Assembly: GCF_000092285.1 (NCBI RefSeq) | Contig: NC_014100.1 | Span: forward strand, 4,591,623-4,655,622 | DNA length: 64,000 nt | Origin: Caulobacter segnis ATCC 21756 | Lineage (GTDB): Bacteria; Pseudomonadota; Alphaproteobacteria; Caulobacterales; Caulobacteraceae | Reading direction: 5' to 3' | Shown: one piece after another, positions 46,688 to 56,022 of the stretch | How the letters are laid out: every line of letters starts with the position of its first letter | How positions within the stretch are numbered: position 1 is the stretch's first letter | Translations under genes and position numbers: made by a program | The notes under the pieces: model-generated | The model's database searches: none | Told to the model about the DNA's origin: nothing | What the model saw: only the letters and a program-made list of their open reading frames with translations

Positions 46688-47878
46688 TGCGCGTCGTGCG
46701 GACCGTCTCGACCGCCACGGCCCCCCGTCTCGCTATTTCCGGGGCCTTGGCGGGCTTGCTGCTGAGCGCCTGCGCCAGCGTTGTCGCGCCCCCCGTGGCT
46801 CCGCCCGCGCCGCCGCCGCCGGTCCAGACGCCGCCCGCGCCGCCGCCTCAAGCGCAGGCGCCCGCGCCGCCCGCCGCCGTGTCCTTCGCGGACCTGCCGG
46901 GTTGGGGCGCAGGAAGATCATGGGGCGGCGCTCAAGGCCTTCCAGGTCGGCTGCGGCGTTTCGAAGGATCCGGCCTTGGCGCGTGTCTGCGACCAGGCCC
47001 GGGCGCTGGCCGCTTCGGACGCCGCCGCGGCCCGCGCTTTCTTCGAGGCCAACTTCCAGCCTCAGGCTGTCGGTGACGAAGGCCTGCTGACCGCCTATTT
47101 CGCCCCTCAGTATCCGGCGCGGATGTCGCGCAACGCCGAGTTCTCGGCCCCCGTGCGCCGGTTGCCGGACGATCTGGTCGTTCTGGACCTCGGCCCCTTC
47201 GAGCCGGCCCTGATCGGCAAGAAGGTCACCGGCCACGTCGAGGGCAAGACCTTCGTCCCCTATCCCGACCGCGCCGAGATCGAGGCGGTCCCGACCGACA
47301 AGCCCCTGGCCTGGATGCGGCCCGAGGAGCTGTTCTTCCTGCAGATCCAGGGCTCGGGCGTGCTCGTCCTGCCCGACGGCCGTCGGGTGCGGGCCGTGTT
47401 CGCGGGCACAAATGGCCGACCCTTCGTTGGCGTCGCTACGCCCATGCGCGACAAGGGCTTGCTGCCCGACAACAACACCTCGGGCGACGCCATCCGGACC
47501 TGGCTGGCCGAGCATCGCGGGCCCGAGGCCGACGCGATCATGCGGCTGAACCCGCGCTACGTGTTCTTCAAGACCACCTCGGACGACGGCAAGGAACCCG
47601 TGGGGTCGGCCGGCGTGTCCCTGCCGCCCGGCCGCGCCATCGCCGTCGATCCCAGCCGCCACGCCTATGGCGCGCTCTACTGGCTGGACGCCAGCGCTCC
47701 GGCCCTGGCCGGCGCCTTCCCGGTCTATCGCCGCCTGGCGGTGGCGCTGGACACCGGCGGGGCGATCAAGGGCGACGTCCGCGCCGACCTCTATATGGGC
47801 ACGGGTCCCGAGGCGGGGGCCGAGGCGGGCCGCGTGCGCCATGTCCTGCGGCTCTACCGCCTCGTTCCGAAGCCGTAA
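46687..47878 (+). pseudogene. mltA: Membrane-bound lytic murein transglycosylase A (MltA), frameshifted
   Basis: Peptidoglycan-cleaving lipoprotein. The first part (from ATG 46687) encodes a signal peptide with lipobox LLSAC-A and a Pro/Ala-rich linker, up to FADLPGW. The rest, starting AQEDHGAALKAF, is one frame over and runs to 47878 with the MltA core, including LFFLQIQGSG and the 3D-domain DTGGAIKGDVRADLYMG with the catalytic Asp. The shift is at 46904-46907, where GGGG replaces an expected GGG. Everything else is intact, so this is a recent mutation or a sequencing error in a G-run. Confidence 0.85.
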
Positions 47879-47879
47879 G

Positions 47880-48464
47880 GTGAGCAAGAAGCCGCCGCCC
47901 CCTCCAGGCAAGACGGGCCCGGACGACGACCGTCGCCTCTGGCGGCTGGTCGCCTCGACCGTGACCCCGCGCGGGGCGGCCAAGCCGGAGAAGATGCGCA
48001 GCAAGGCGCGGATCCGGCCTTCGCTGAAGTCCGACACCGCCCTGCCGGCCGAACCACCGACGCGCCTCGTCTCGATCGCGCCGCTGCGGCTGCATCCCGA
48101 GCACCTGAAACCGGCCGCGCCGAAGCCGCTCAAGGGCCCGGCGGGTCACATCGAGCCCAATCGCAAGCTGCGGATCGTCAAGGAACGCGACCCGATCGGC
48201 GCGCGGCTGGACATGCACGGCCTCGACCAGGACCAGGCCCGCGCCACGCTGGAAGCCTTCATCCGCCGCTCGTTCAGCCAGGGTCACCGGGCTGTGCTGG
48301 TGATCACCGGCAAGGGCAAGGTGGGGCAGGGGGTTCTGCGCAGCCGCACGCCGGAATGGCTGACCGACCCGTCCCTGCGCGAGATGGTCGCCGGCGTCTC
48401 CACCGCCGACCGCCGCCACGGCGGCGAGGGCGCGCTGTACGTGGCGCTGAAGCGGCGGGTTTGA
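47880..48464 (+). CDS. Smr domain protein
   Basis: 194-residue protein, GTG start two bases after mltA. The N-terminal half is basic and Pro-rich; the Smr domain begins near residue 100 with LDMHGLDQDQARATLEAFI and continues with AVLVITGKGKVGQGVLRSR and GGEGALYVALKR. Smr domains are nucleases or nucleic-acid-binding modules related to the MutS2 tail. The mltA-smr linkage is frequent in alphaproteobacteria. Confidence 0.9.
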   Translation: MSKKPPPPPGKTGPDDDRRLWRLVASTVTPRGAAKPEKMRSKARIRPSLKSDTALPAEPPTRLVSIAPLRLHPEHLKPAAPKPLKGPAGHIEPNRKLRIVKERDPIGARLDMHGLDQDQARATLEAFIRRSFSQGHRAVLVITGKGKVGQGVLRSRTPEWLTDPSLREMVAGVSTADRRHGGEGALYVALKRRV

Positions 48465-48469
48465 GGGAT

Positions 48470-48493
48470 TCCCTCTCTCCATGAGGGAGGGAT
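48470..48493. terminator. Possible bidirectional terminator between smr and hisE
   Basis: TCCCTC and GAGGGA form a hairpin around CTCTCCAT-like loop sequence, followed by GGGATTTT. It lies between two convergent stop codons. The stem is short. Confidence 0.4.
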
Positions 48494-48494
48494 T

Positions 48495-48818
48495 TTAGGC
48501 CCGCGACGCCTTCTCGGCGATGCCGGACGTGCCCTCGCGGGCTTCCAGCTTCTCGGCCACGGCGTCCAGCGAGACGCCGGAGGCGGCCATCAGGGCCAGC
48601 CAGTGGTAGAGCAGGTCGGCGCTTTCGGCGGCCAGGGCGTCCGGCCCCTGCGCGACCGCCGCGATCACCGTCTCGACGGCTTCCTCGCCCAGCTTCTTGG
48701 CGGCGAGGGCCGGGTCGTTCAGGAGCTTGGCGGTATAGGACACCGACGGGTCGCCGCCCTTGCGGGCCTCGATCGTGGCGGCCAGGCGGTGCAGGACGTC
48801 GGTCAGGCGCTGGCTCAT
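48495..48818 (-). CDS. hisE: Phosphoribosyl-ATP pyrophosphatase
   Basis: Second step of histidine synthesis. The 107-residue protein is all-helical with the MazG-like motif [14 protein letters not shown] and [13 protein letters not shown]. It starts inside the hisF stop (ATGA, four bases). It is the last gene of the leftward hisB-hisH-hisA-hisF-hisE operon. Confidence 0.94.
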   Translation of the reverse strand: MSQRLTDVLHRLAATIEARKGGDPSVSYTAKLLNDPALAAKKLGEEAVETVIAAVAQGPDALAAESADLLYHWLALMAASGVSLDAVAEKLEAREGTSGIAEKASRA

Positions 48819-49597
48819 GCGGCCCCCTTCAGAACGTCGAGGCGCACGGGGATCCCCGCCTCGGCCATGGCCTGCTTGGCCTCGCCGATCGAGATCTCGC
48901 CGAAGTGGAAGATCGAGGCGGCCAGCACGGCGGCGGCGTGGCCGTCGCGGGCGGCTTCGACCAGGTGCTCGGTCTTGCCGGCCCCGCCCGAGGCGATCAC
49001 CGGAACGTTCACCGTCGCGGTCACCGCCTTCAGCAGCGGGATGTCGTAGCCGATCTTGGCGCCGTCGCGGTCCATCGAGGTCAGCAGGATCTCGCCCGCG
49101 CCGCGCTCGACGACCTTGGCGGCCCACTCGACCACGTCGATCCCGGTGTCCTTGCGGCCGCCATAGGTCCAGACGTTCCAGCCCGAGCCGTCCTCGCGCG
49201 CCTTGGCGTCGATGGCCACGACCACGCACTGGGCCCCGAAGGCGTCGGCGCCGCCGGCGATCAGGTCGGGGTTCTCGACGGCGGCCGTGTTGACCGAGAC
49301 CTTGTCGGCGCCGGCCAGCAAGAGGCGGCGCATGTCACCGACCTGCCGCACGCCGCCGCCCACCGAGACGGGCATGAAGCAGACCTCGGCGGTGCGCGAG
49401 ATGACGTCCAGGATCAGGCCCCGGCCCTCGCTGGAGGCGGTGATGTCCAGGAACATCAGCTCGTCCGCGCCGGCGGCGTCATAGGCCCTGGCCTGCTCCA
49501 CCGGATCGCCGGCGTCGCGCAGGGAGACGAAGTTGACCCCCTTGACCACCCGCCCGTCCTTCACGTCGAGGCAGGGAATGATCCGGGTCTTCAGCAT
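48815..49597 (-). CDS. hisF: Imidazole glycerol phosphate synthase, cyclase subunit
   Basis: TIM-barrel cyclase that with HisH forms ImGP and AICAR. The 260 residues begin [20 protein letters not shown], with catalytic Asp11, and contain [19 protein letters not shown] and [17 protein letters not shown]. Its start touches the stop of hisA. Confidence 0.95.
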   Translation of the reverse strand: MLKTRIIPCLDVKDGRVVKGVNFVSLRDAGDPVEQARAYDAAGADELMFLDITASSEGRGLILDVISRTAEVCFMPVSVGGGVRQVGDMRRLLLAGADKVSVNTAAVENPDLIAGGADAFGAQCVVVAIDAKAREDGSGWNVWTYGGRKDTGIDVVEWAAKVVERGAGEILLTSMDRDGAKIGYDIPLLKAVTATVNVPVIASGGAGKTEHLVEAARDGHAAAVLAASIFHFGEISIGEAKQAMAEAGIPVRLDVLKGAA

Positions 49598-50322
49598 CAG
49601 GCGGCCGCCGCGATCAGGGCGTCGGAGGGGCGGATCGTGCCGGCGTAGAGCGAGCGGCCCAGGATCGCGCCGGCGATCTCGACGCCCTTGCGGGCCTTCA
49701 GCCGCTCGATGTCGGCCACCGAGGCGACGCCGCCCGAGGCGATGACGGGGATCGAGACGGCGTCGGCCAGCTCGCCCACGCCCTCGACATTGACGCCGGT
49801 CAGGGCGCCGTCACGGCTGATGTCGGTGACGATCAGGGCGGCGACGCCCGCGTCCTCGAAGCGCTTGCCCAGGGTGATGGCGTCGAGGTCCGACAGGCCC
49901 GTCCAGCCGTCGACGGCGACCTTGCCGTCACGAACATCGACGGCCACGGCGATCTGCTCGGGCCACAGGCGCGCGGCCTTGCGGACCAGGTCCGGATCGT
50001 GGACGGCCACGGTGCCGAGGATCACGCGGGACACGCCCGCCTCGATCCAGGCCTCGACGCCCTCCAGCGTGCGGATGCCGCCGCCCAGCTGCACCGGGAT
50101 CGAGATCGACTCCAGGATCGTCTCGACGGCGGCGGTGTTGACCGACTTGCCCTCGATGGCGCCGTTCAGATCCACGACGTGCAGCCACGAAAAGCCGTCC
50201 TTGACGAAGCGCTGGGCCTGGTCGGCGGGCGAGGTGTTGAAGACCGTGGCCTTCTCCATGTCGCCGTGCAGCAGGCGCACGCACTGGCCGTCCTTCAGGT
50301 CGATGGCGGGATAGAGGATCAT
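49597..50322 (-). CDS. hisA: ProFAR isomerase HisA
   Basis: Fourth step of histidine synthesis, a TIM-barrel Amadori isomerase. Chosen start ATG 50322 gives 241 residues ([17 protein letters not shown]) and a four-base ATGA overlap with hisH; an in-frame ATG at 50331 would add three residues. Other motifs are [24 protein letters not shown] and VASGGVAS-like [12 protein letters not shown]. Confidence 0.94.
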   Translation of the reverse strand: MILYPAIDLKDGQCVRLLHGDMEKATVFNTSPADQAQRFVKDGFSWLHVVDLNGAIEGKSVNTAAVETILESISIPVQLGGGIRTLEGVEAWIEAGVSRVILGTVAVHDPDLVRKAARLWPEQIAVAVDVRDGKVAVDGWTGLSDLDAITLGKRFEDAGVAALIVTDISRDGALTGVNVEGVGELADAVSIPVIASGGVASVADIERLKARKGVEIAGAILGRSLYAGTIRPSDALIAAAA

Positions 50323-50960
50323 GGGCGCCATTCCAGGAAGTTGGCGAGCAGGGCGAGCCCTGAGGCTTGTGACTTTTCGGGGTGAAATTGTACGCCCGCG
50401 ACGTTGTCCTTGGCCACCGCGGCCGTGAACGGTCCGCCGTGGTCCGTTGTCGCAACAACATCTTCCGGGTTGGAAGCGGTCAGGGCGAACGAATTGGCGT
50501 AGTACATGTGGGCGCCGTCCTCGATGCCCTTGAACAGGGCATGAGCGCGCGTGAAGGCGATCGCGTTCCAGCCCATGTGCGGGATGGTCAGCGAAGGATC
50601 GTTAGGCTCGAGCTTCTTCACCTGGCCCTGGATCCAGTCCAGGCCCGGCGTGACGCCGAACTCCAGGCCCTCGGTGGCCAGCAGCTGGTGGCCGACGCAG
50701 ATGCCCATGAACGGAACGCCCCGGCCGTGCACGGCCTCGTTCATCGCCTCATAGACGCCGGTGGCGTCCAGGCCGGCGCGGCACGATGCGAAGGCTCCGA
50801 CGCCGGGCAGGAAGACGCGATCGGCCTTGGCGACAAGGTCGGGATCGGCGGTGACGACGATGTCGGCGTCGAGCGCGCGGCGGCGGGCCGCCTCACGCAG
50901 GGCCTTTTCGGCCGAACGCAGGTTGCCCGACCCGTAATCGATCAGGGCGACGGTCTGCAT
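50319..50960 (-). CDS. hisH: Imidazole glycerol phosphate synthase, glutaminase subunit
   Basis: Class I glutamine amidotransferase of 213 residues that feeds ammonia to HisF. The nucleophile Cys is in [12 protein letters not shown], and the His-Glu pair is in [10 protein letters not shown]. The N-terminus [18 protein letters not shown] is typical. It lies nine bases after hisB. Confidence 0.95.
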   Translation of the reverse strand: MQTVALIDYGSGNLRSAEKALREAARRRALDADIVVTADPDLVAKADRVFLPGVGAFASCRAGLDATGVYEAMNEAVHGRGVPFMGICVGHQLLATEGLEFGVTPGLDWIQGQVKKLEPNDPSLTIPHMGWNAIAFTRAHALFKGIEDGAHMYYANSFALTASNPEDVVATTDHGGPFTAAVAKDNVAGVQFHPEKSQASGLALLANFLEWRP

Positions 50961-50969
50961 GGAGTGTCC

Positions 50970-51560
50970 TTACAGCACGCCCTTGGTGGACGGAGCCTGG
51001 CCGCCGGTCTTCGGGTCGATCTCGACCGCCTGACGCAGCGCCCGGGCCAGGGCCTTGAAGCCGCTTTCGGCGACGTGGTGGGTGTTGTCGCCGTACAAGG
51101 TCTCCAGGTGCACGCACGCCCCGCAGTTCATCGCGAACGCGTGGTGGAACTCCTTGAAGAGCTCGGTGTCCATCTCGCCGACCTTGGGCCGCTTGAACTC
51201 GACCTTCCAGACCAGGTACGGGCGGTTGGAGAGATCGATCGCGCAGCGCGTCAGGGTCTCGTCCATCGGGATATAGGCCGAGCCGAAGCGGCGGATGCCC
51301 TTGAAGCCGTCCAGCGCCTTGTTCACCGCCAGGCCCAGCACGATGCCGGTGTCCTCGACGGTGTGGTGCATGTCGATGTGCAGGTCGCCCTTGGTCTCGA
51401 CCTTCAGGTCGAAGCCGCCGTGGCGCGCGAAGCTCTCCAGCATATGGTCGTAGAAACCAATGCCGGTGGAGATCGTCGAGGCGCCGGTCCCGTCGAGATC
51501 GATCCAGACCCGGATCTGGGTCTCCTTCGTCTCGCGGACCACTTCAGCGGTGCGGGCCAT
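50970..51560 (-). CDS. hisB: Imidazoleglycerol-phosphate dehydratase
   Basis: Sixth step of histidine synthesis. From ATG 51560 the protein has 196 residues, as expected for the monofunctional enzyme. The two manganese motifs are [14 protein letters not shown] with [15 protein letters not shown], and EFHHAFAMN with [18 protein letters not shown]. The open frame further upstream is a shadow. The preceding gene ends nine bases before. Confidence 0.95.
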   Translation of the reverse strand: MARTAEVVRETKETQIRVWIDLDGTGASTISTGIGFYDHMLESFARHGGFDLKVETKGDLHIDMHHTVEDTGIVLGLAVNKALDGFKGIRRFGSAYIPMDETLTRCAIDLSNRPYLVWKVEFKRPKVGEMDTELFKEFHHAFAMNCGACVHLETLYGDNTHHVAESGFKALARALRQAVEIDPKTGGQAPSTKGVL

Positions 51561-51568
51561 CTGAATCC

Positions 51569-52558
51569 TTAGAGTCCGTTCTTTTGAGCCAGTTCGCGCA
51601 GGGAAACCTGCGGTCGCGGGCCGTAGTGGTCGATCACCTCGGCGGCCGCCAGGCTGCCCAGCTGGCCACAGATAGGCAGCGGGCGGCCCTGGGAAAGGCC
51701 GAAGAGGAAACCCGCCGCGTATTGGTCGCCCGCGCCGGTCGTGTCCACGACTTTTTCCACCGGGTAGGCCGAGATTTCGTGCAACTGCCCGTTCGCGGCC
51801 ACGACCGAGCCCTTTTCGCTGCGCGTGACGGCGGCGATCTCGCACCGATCGGCTAGCGCCTTCACGGCGGCGTCGAAGTCGGTGGTCTCGAACAGCGAGC
51901 AGACTTCGCTTTCGTTGGCGAAGACGATGTCGCACTGGGTTTCGATGAAGCCCAGCAGGGCGCCGCGATGGCGATCGACCATGAAGCTGTCGCTGAGCGT
52001 CATCGAGATCTTGCGACCGGCGCCGTGGGCCAGGGCGGCGGCCTTGGCGAAGGCGCGGCGCGCTTCGGGCGGATCGAACAGATAGCCTTCCAGATAGGAG
52101 ATCTGCGCGCCCTCGATGATCTCGGGGTCGACGTCGGCCGGGTTCAGCTCCACGCAGGCGCCCAGATAGGTCGACATGGTGCGCTGGGCGTCGGCGGTGA
52201 CGTTGATCAGGCTCTGGGCGGTCGCCGGGCCTTCGGCCAGCGGCGGGGTCGTGAAGACGCAGCCGATGGCGTTCATGTCGTGGCGGAACACGCGGCCCAG
52301 CTGGTCGTCGGCGACCTTGCCGATGAAGGCGGCCTTGCCGCCGAAGCTGGCCACGCCGGCCACGGTGTTGGCCGCGCTGCCGCCCGAGGCCTCGATCGCC
52401 GAGGCCATCACGTCGTACAGGCTGGCCGCCCGCGCCGGATCGATCAGGGCCATCGAGCCCTTCACCAGGCCCTCACGCTCGAGGAAGGCTTCGTCGCACT
52501 GGGCGATGACGTCGACGATGGCGTTGCCGATGGCGGCGACGTCGTAGAGCGCGGTCAT
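51569..52558 (-). CDS. Adenosine kinase (PfkB family)
   Basis: Ribokinase-like sugar/nucleoside kinase of 329 residues, starting [20 protein letters not shown] at 52558. The PfkB signature 2 is [18 protein letters not shown], with the catalytic Asp, and the N-terminal substrate motif is [21 protein letters not shown]. It resembles alphaproteobacterial proteins annotated as adenosine kinase. It precedes hisB, nine bases away, on the same strand, perhaps to recycle purine products. Confidence 0.85.
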   Translation of the reverse strand: MTALYDVAAIGNAIVDVIAQCDEAFLEREGLVKGSMALIDPARAASLYDVMASAIEASGGSAANTVAGVASFGGKAAFIGKVADDQLGRVFRHDMNAIGCVFTTPPLAEGPATAQSLINVTADAQRTMSTYLGACVELNPADVDPEIIEGAQISYLEGYLFDPPEARRAFAKAAALAHGAGRKISMTLSDSFMVDRHRGALLGFIETQCDIVFANESEVCSLFETTDFDAAVKALADRCEIAAVTRSEKGSVVAANGQLHEISAYPVEKVVDTTGAGDQYAAGFLFGLSQGRPLPICGQLGSLAAAEVIDHYGPRPQVSLRELAQKNGL

Positions 52559-52693
52559 GGGGCGGAGCAAACCTTTGAAAGAACAGGGCCGTGAGCCCAA
52601 ACAGCACGGCGATTAAAGGAAGTGGGCCTTCAAGGCAACGCGAGCCTTGCCCACAAGCCTGCGACACTCTAACCGCGCAAGCTTAAAGCAAGC

Positions 52694-53563
52694 GTGAGCA
52701 AACCGATGGTCGATGTCCTGATCCTGGTTCCCGCCCGAGACGAGCCGCGGTTCGCCACGACCTGGACGCCGCTGTTCGAACGCCTGGCCGCGCCGCTGCG
52801 GGCCCGTGGTCTGCTAGTCGGCGCCCAGTCCTGGACCGATCCGATCGAGAAGGGCCGGGCCCGCCTCGTCATGCCGTCCCTGGCCTGGGGCTATCACCAC
52901 CGCCAGGCCGAGTGGTTCGCCCTGCTGGATCGGCTGGAGGCCCAGGGGACGCGGGTGGCCAATCCGGTCTCGGTGATGCGCTGGAACACGACCAAGACCT
53001 ATCTGGTCGAGCTGGCCGGCAAGGGCGCGCCCGTCGTCCCGACCCACGCCCACGATCGTCTGACGATGGAGGCGGTCGAGGCCGCGCTGGACGCGTTCGG
53101 CGTCGACGAGGTGGTGGTCAAGCCTCAGGTCTCGGCCGGCTCGCAGGACACCATCCGCGTCAAGCGCCACGGCGCGCTGGACGGTGGCCCCCAGGGCCCG
53201 GCCCTGATCCAGCCCTTCCTGCAGGCCGTGGGCGAGGAGGGGGAGCTCTCCTTGTTCTATTTCGACGGCCATTTCAGCCACGCCGTGGCCAAGGTGGCCG
53301 TCGAGGGCGACTTCCGCGTCCAGCCGCAGTTCGGCGGCAAGGTCAGCGAGATCGCCCCCGAACCCGAGGCCCTGCACGCCGCCGAAATGGTGCTGAACGC
53401 CGCGCCGGGGAACCTGACCTACGCCCGCGTCGACCTGATCCGCGGCCTCGACCACACGCCCCAACTGATGGAGCTGGAGGTCATCGAGCCCGACCTGTTC
53501 CTGGAGCACGCCCACGACAAGGGGGCGGCGTTTGCCGCGGCGGTGATGCGGGCGATTGGCTAG
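52694..53563 (+). CDS. ATP-grasp domain protein
   Basis: 289-residue protein beginning at GTG 52694 (MSKPMVDVLILVPARDEPRF). It has the ATP-grasp layout: central strand EVVVKPQVSAGSQDTIRV, the hinge ALIQPFLQAVGEEGELSLFY and the metal-binding end RVDLIRG-LMELEVIEPDLFLE. The family resembles RimK/DcsG-type ligases that join carboxylates to amines. The substrate is unknown, and neighbours give no clue. Confidence 0.8.
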   Translation: MSKPMVDVLILVPARDEPRFATTWTPLFERLAAPLRARGLLVGAQSWTDPIEKGRARLVMPSLAWGYHHRQAEWFALLDRLEAQGTRVANPVSVMRWNTTKTYLVELAGKGAPVVPTHAHDRLTMEAVEAALDAFGVDEVVVKPQVSAGSQDTIRVKRHGALDGGPQGPALIQPFLQAVGEEGELSLFYFDGHFSHAVAKVAVEGDFRVQPQFGGKVSEIAPEPEALHAAEMVLNAAPGNLTYARVDLIRGLDHTPQLMELEVIEPDLFLEHAHDKGAAFAAAVMRAIG

Positions 53564-53571
53564 CTCAGCGG

Positions 53572-53674
53572 GCCCCCACCTGACTTCGCTCCGCGAAGTC
53601 GTCCGCCCCCGGAGGGGGCGGAAGGATCCTTCTTCCCCCTCCGGGGGAGGAGCGCGAAGCGCGGAGGGGGCAAG
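53572..53674. repeat. Interspersed palindromic repeat, family A
   Basis: GCCCCCACCTGACTTCGCTC at the left; CGCGGAGGGGGCAAG at the right; and CCCCCTCCGGGGGAGGAGCG inside. It is nearly the same as the copy at 61716 and abuts the nth stop codon. Confidence 0.8.
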
Positions 53675-54376
53675 TCACGCTCCCAAAAACAGCTCCCGTG
53701 ACGGACACAGATCACTGATCTTGCAGATCTCGCACTTGGGCTTCCGCGCCACGCACACATACCGCCCGTGCAGGATCAGCCAGTGGTGAGCCCGGGTCTG
53801 ATACGGGACCGGCACGATGCGCATCAGGTCCTGCTCGACCGCGTCGGGCGTCTTGCCGGACGACAGCTTCAGCCGGTGCGAGACGCGGAAGACGTGGGTG
53901 TCGACGGCGATGGCCGGCTCGATGTCCAGTTCGTTCAACACCACGCTGGCGGTCTTGCGGCCCACGCCCGGCAGGCTCTCCAGCGCCGCGCGGTTCAGGG
54001 GAACCTGGCCACCATACTGGCTGACCAGGATGTTCGCCGTGGCGATGACGTTCTTGGCCTTGGTCCGGTAGAGGCCGATCGAGGCGATGTAGGGGATCAG
54101 GCCCGCCTCGCCGAGGTCCAGCATCGCCTGCGGCGTGTTGGCGACCTTGAACAGCTTGTCGGTGGCTTTGTTGACGCTGACGTCGGTGGCCTGGGCCGAC
54201 AGGGCCACGGCGGTGACCAGCTCGTAGGGGTTGGCATAGTTGAGCTCGGTCTTGGGGCGGAGTTCGAGGCCCTCGAACCGCTCGAACAGCACCTCGACCC
54301 GTTCGCGCTCGGCCGGAGAAATGCGCTTGGCGGTCTTTTTCGCCGGCTTGGACTTGGCGGAGACGGGTTTGGCCAT
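53675..54376 (-). CDS. nth: Endonuclease III
   Basis: Base-excision glycosylase/AP lyase for oxidised pyrimidines. From ATG 54376 it has 233 residues, with a Lys-rich N-terminal tail (MAKPVSAKSKPAKKTAK); further in-frame ATGs lie just upstream. The helix-hairpin-helix is LESLPGVGRKTASVVLNE, with catalytic Lys and Asp in VDTHVFRVSHRL. The 4Fe-4S ligands are in CVARKPKCEICKISDLC. Confidence 0.94.
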   Translation of the reverse strand: MAKPVSAKSKPAKKTAKRISPAERERVEVLFERFEGLELRPKTELNYANPYELVTAVALSAQATDVSVNKATDKLFKVANTPQAMLDLGEAGLIPYIASIGLYRTKAKNVIATANILVSQYGGQVPLNRAALESLPGVGRKTASVVLNELDIEPAIAVDTHVFRVSHRLKLSSGKTPDAVEQDLMRIVPVPYQTRAHHWLILHGRYVCVARKPKCEICKISDLCPSRELFLGA

Positions 54377-54440
54377 GGCGCGGACCATGCCGTGATGCGC
54401 CCCTCTCGCCAAGCGGGCCGGCGGCTCCTAAATTCGCGCC

Positions 54441-54917
54441 ATGGCCTCGCCGCTCTACATGGACCGGGTGATCGCGCCGCACCGTTCGCTGACCCCCCAG
54501 GGCGCGGCGGTGCTGCTGGCTGTGGTCATGGCCTTCAACATCCTGGTGGCGGTGTTCCTGCTGGTGGTGGGCGCGCCGCCGGTGCTGCCGTTCCTGGGCC
54601 TCGACGTCCTGGCGCTGTGGCTGGCTTTCCGCGCCAGCGACCGGGCCGCCAAGCGGGTCGAGCGGGTCCAGGTCACCGCCGAGGCCGTGACCGTCAGCCG
54701 CGAGGACGAGAAGGGCGCCCGCACCGTCTGGACCTCACCGACCGCCTTCACCCGCGTCGGCGTCGATCTGCCCGGCGAGCATGACGCCCGCGTGCGGCTG
54801 ATGATCCATCGCAAGCGCCTGACCCTGGCCCGCTCGCTCAGCCCCGACGAGCGGATCAGCTTCGCCAACGCCCTTCAGGACGCCATTCGCGCGGCGCGCG
54901 CCGAGCGCTGGTCGTGA
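54441..54917 (+). CDS. DUF2244 domain membrane protein
   Basis: 158 residues with two membrane helices close together (about residues 22-60: AAVLLAVVMAFNILVAVFLL and VLPFLGLDVLALWLAF) and a soluble C-terminal half (VERVQVTAEAVTVSRED). DUF2244 proteins are common in alphaproteobacteria and have no known role; many lie next to nth, as here. Its stop overlaps the GTG start of the next gene. Confidence 0.85.
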   Translation: MASPLYMDRVIAPHRSLTPQGAAVLLAVVMAFNILVAVFLLVVGAPPVLPFLGLDVLALWLAFRASDRAAKRVERVQVTAEAVTVSREDEKGARTVWTSPTAFTRVGVDLPGEHDARVRLMIHRKRLTLARSLSPDERISFANALQDAIRAARAERWS

Positions 54918-55891
54918 GCGGCGACATGGCCGCAAGAACCGGGCGGACGGCGTTATCCGACGCGACTAGCGTGTCGGACATGGCATACGACGCATCCTTC
55001 CTTTCGACGGGCCTTCCAGAGGCCGCCAGCCAAGAGCTGGCGCGTCTGGCCGAACGCTCGGTCGACTACCACCGCATGGCCAAGGCGCTCGACTGGCTGG
55101 CCGAGCGGTGGTCCGATCATCCCTCGCTGGACGAGGCCGCCCAGGCCGTGGGGCTGTCGCCGTTCCATTTCCAGCGCATCTTCACCCGCTGGGCGGGGGT
55201 CAGTCCCAAGACCTTCGTCTCGGCCATCGCCCACGCCGAGGCGCGGCGGTCCCTGGAGGCCGGCGGCACGGTGCTGGACGCGGCCTTCGACGCGGGGCTT
55301 TCCGGGCCCTCGCGGCTGCACGACCTGTTCATCGCCCAGGAGGCGGCGACGCCGGGCGAGGTGCGGCGGCGCGGGGCGGGCATGCGGCTACGCTGGGGCT
55401 GGGCCCCGACGCCGTTCGGCAAGGGCCTGTTCGTGATGGCCGAGCGGGGCCTGGCGGGCTTGGCCTTCTCCGACGGCGACGATGAGATGAGCTTCGCCGA
55501 CATGCACCGCCGCTTTCCGGCCGCCGACTGGACGCGCGACGACGCAGCCGCGCAAGGCATGGCCCTGCGCGCTTTCATACGCGGTGGGGGCGCGGGCGGG
55601 GAGGGGCCGTTGCCGGTGGTGCTGATCGGCTCGCCGTTCCACATCCAGGTCTGGAAGGCCCTGCTGACTATCCCGACCGGCGCGACGGCCACCTACGGCC
55701 AGGTCGCCGCCTGGGCCGGCAAGCCCGGCGCCTTCCAGGCGACCGGCGGCGCCATCGGGGCCAACCCGATCTCGCTGCTGATCCCCTGCCACCGCGCCAT
55801 CGCCAAGAGCGGCAAGCTCACGGGGTATCACTGGGGGCTGGCGCGGAAAGCGGCGATCCTGGGGATGGAGGCCGTGGCGGCGGCGGGGTGA
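54914..55891 (+). CDS. Ada-like protein: AraC domain plus methylguanine-DNA methyltransferase
   Basis: The AraC-type helix-turn-helix (about residues 55-150, LSPFHFQRIFTRWAGVSPKT) is fused to an O6-alkylguanine methyltransferase with acceptor Cys in LIPCHRAIAKSG. The N-terminal Cys4 phosphotriester domain of E. coli Ada is missing. GTG 54914 gives 325 residues and couples it to DUF2244; ATG 54980 gives 303 and is an equally good start. It probably repairs O6-methylguanine and may regulate a response without phosphotriester sensing. Confidence 0.88.
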   Translation: MSGDMAARTGRTALSDATSVSDMAYDASFLSTGLPEAASQELARLAERSVDYHRMAKALDWLAERWSDHPSLDEAAQAVGLSPFHFQRIFTRWAGVSPKTFVSAIAHAEARRSLEAGGTVLDAAFDAGLSGPSRLHDLFIAQEAATPGEVRRRGAGMRLRWGWAPTPFGKGLFVMAERGLAGLAFSDGDDEMSFADMHRRFPAADWTRDDAAAQGMALRAFIRGGGAGGEGPLPVVLIGSPFHIQVWKALLTIPTGATATYGQVAAWAGKPGAFQATGGAIGANPISLLIPCHRAIAKSGKLTGYHWGLARKAAILGMEAVAAAG

Positions 55892-55898
55892 GTAAAAA

Positions 55899-56013
55899 TC
55901 CTCCCCCTAGCGGGGGAGGTGGTCGCGCAGCGACCGGAGGGGGAAGTTCTGCTGAACTTGCTTCTTCCCTCTCTGTCGGCTTCGCCGACACCTCTCCCTT
56001 GGGGAGAGGATTT
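55899..56013. repeat. Interspersed palindromic repeat, family A
   Basis: ATCCTCCCCCTAGCGGGGGA at the left, GGTGGTCGCGCAGCGACCGG next, and CCTCTCCCTTGGGGAGAGGA at the right. It fills the gap between the Ada-like gene and hslU, where it may also act as a bidirectional terminator. Confidence 0.7.
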
Positions 56014-56022
56014 TCTCACGTC

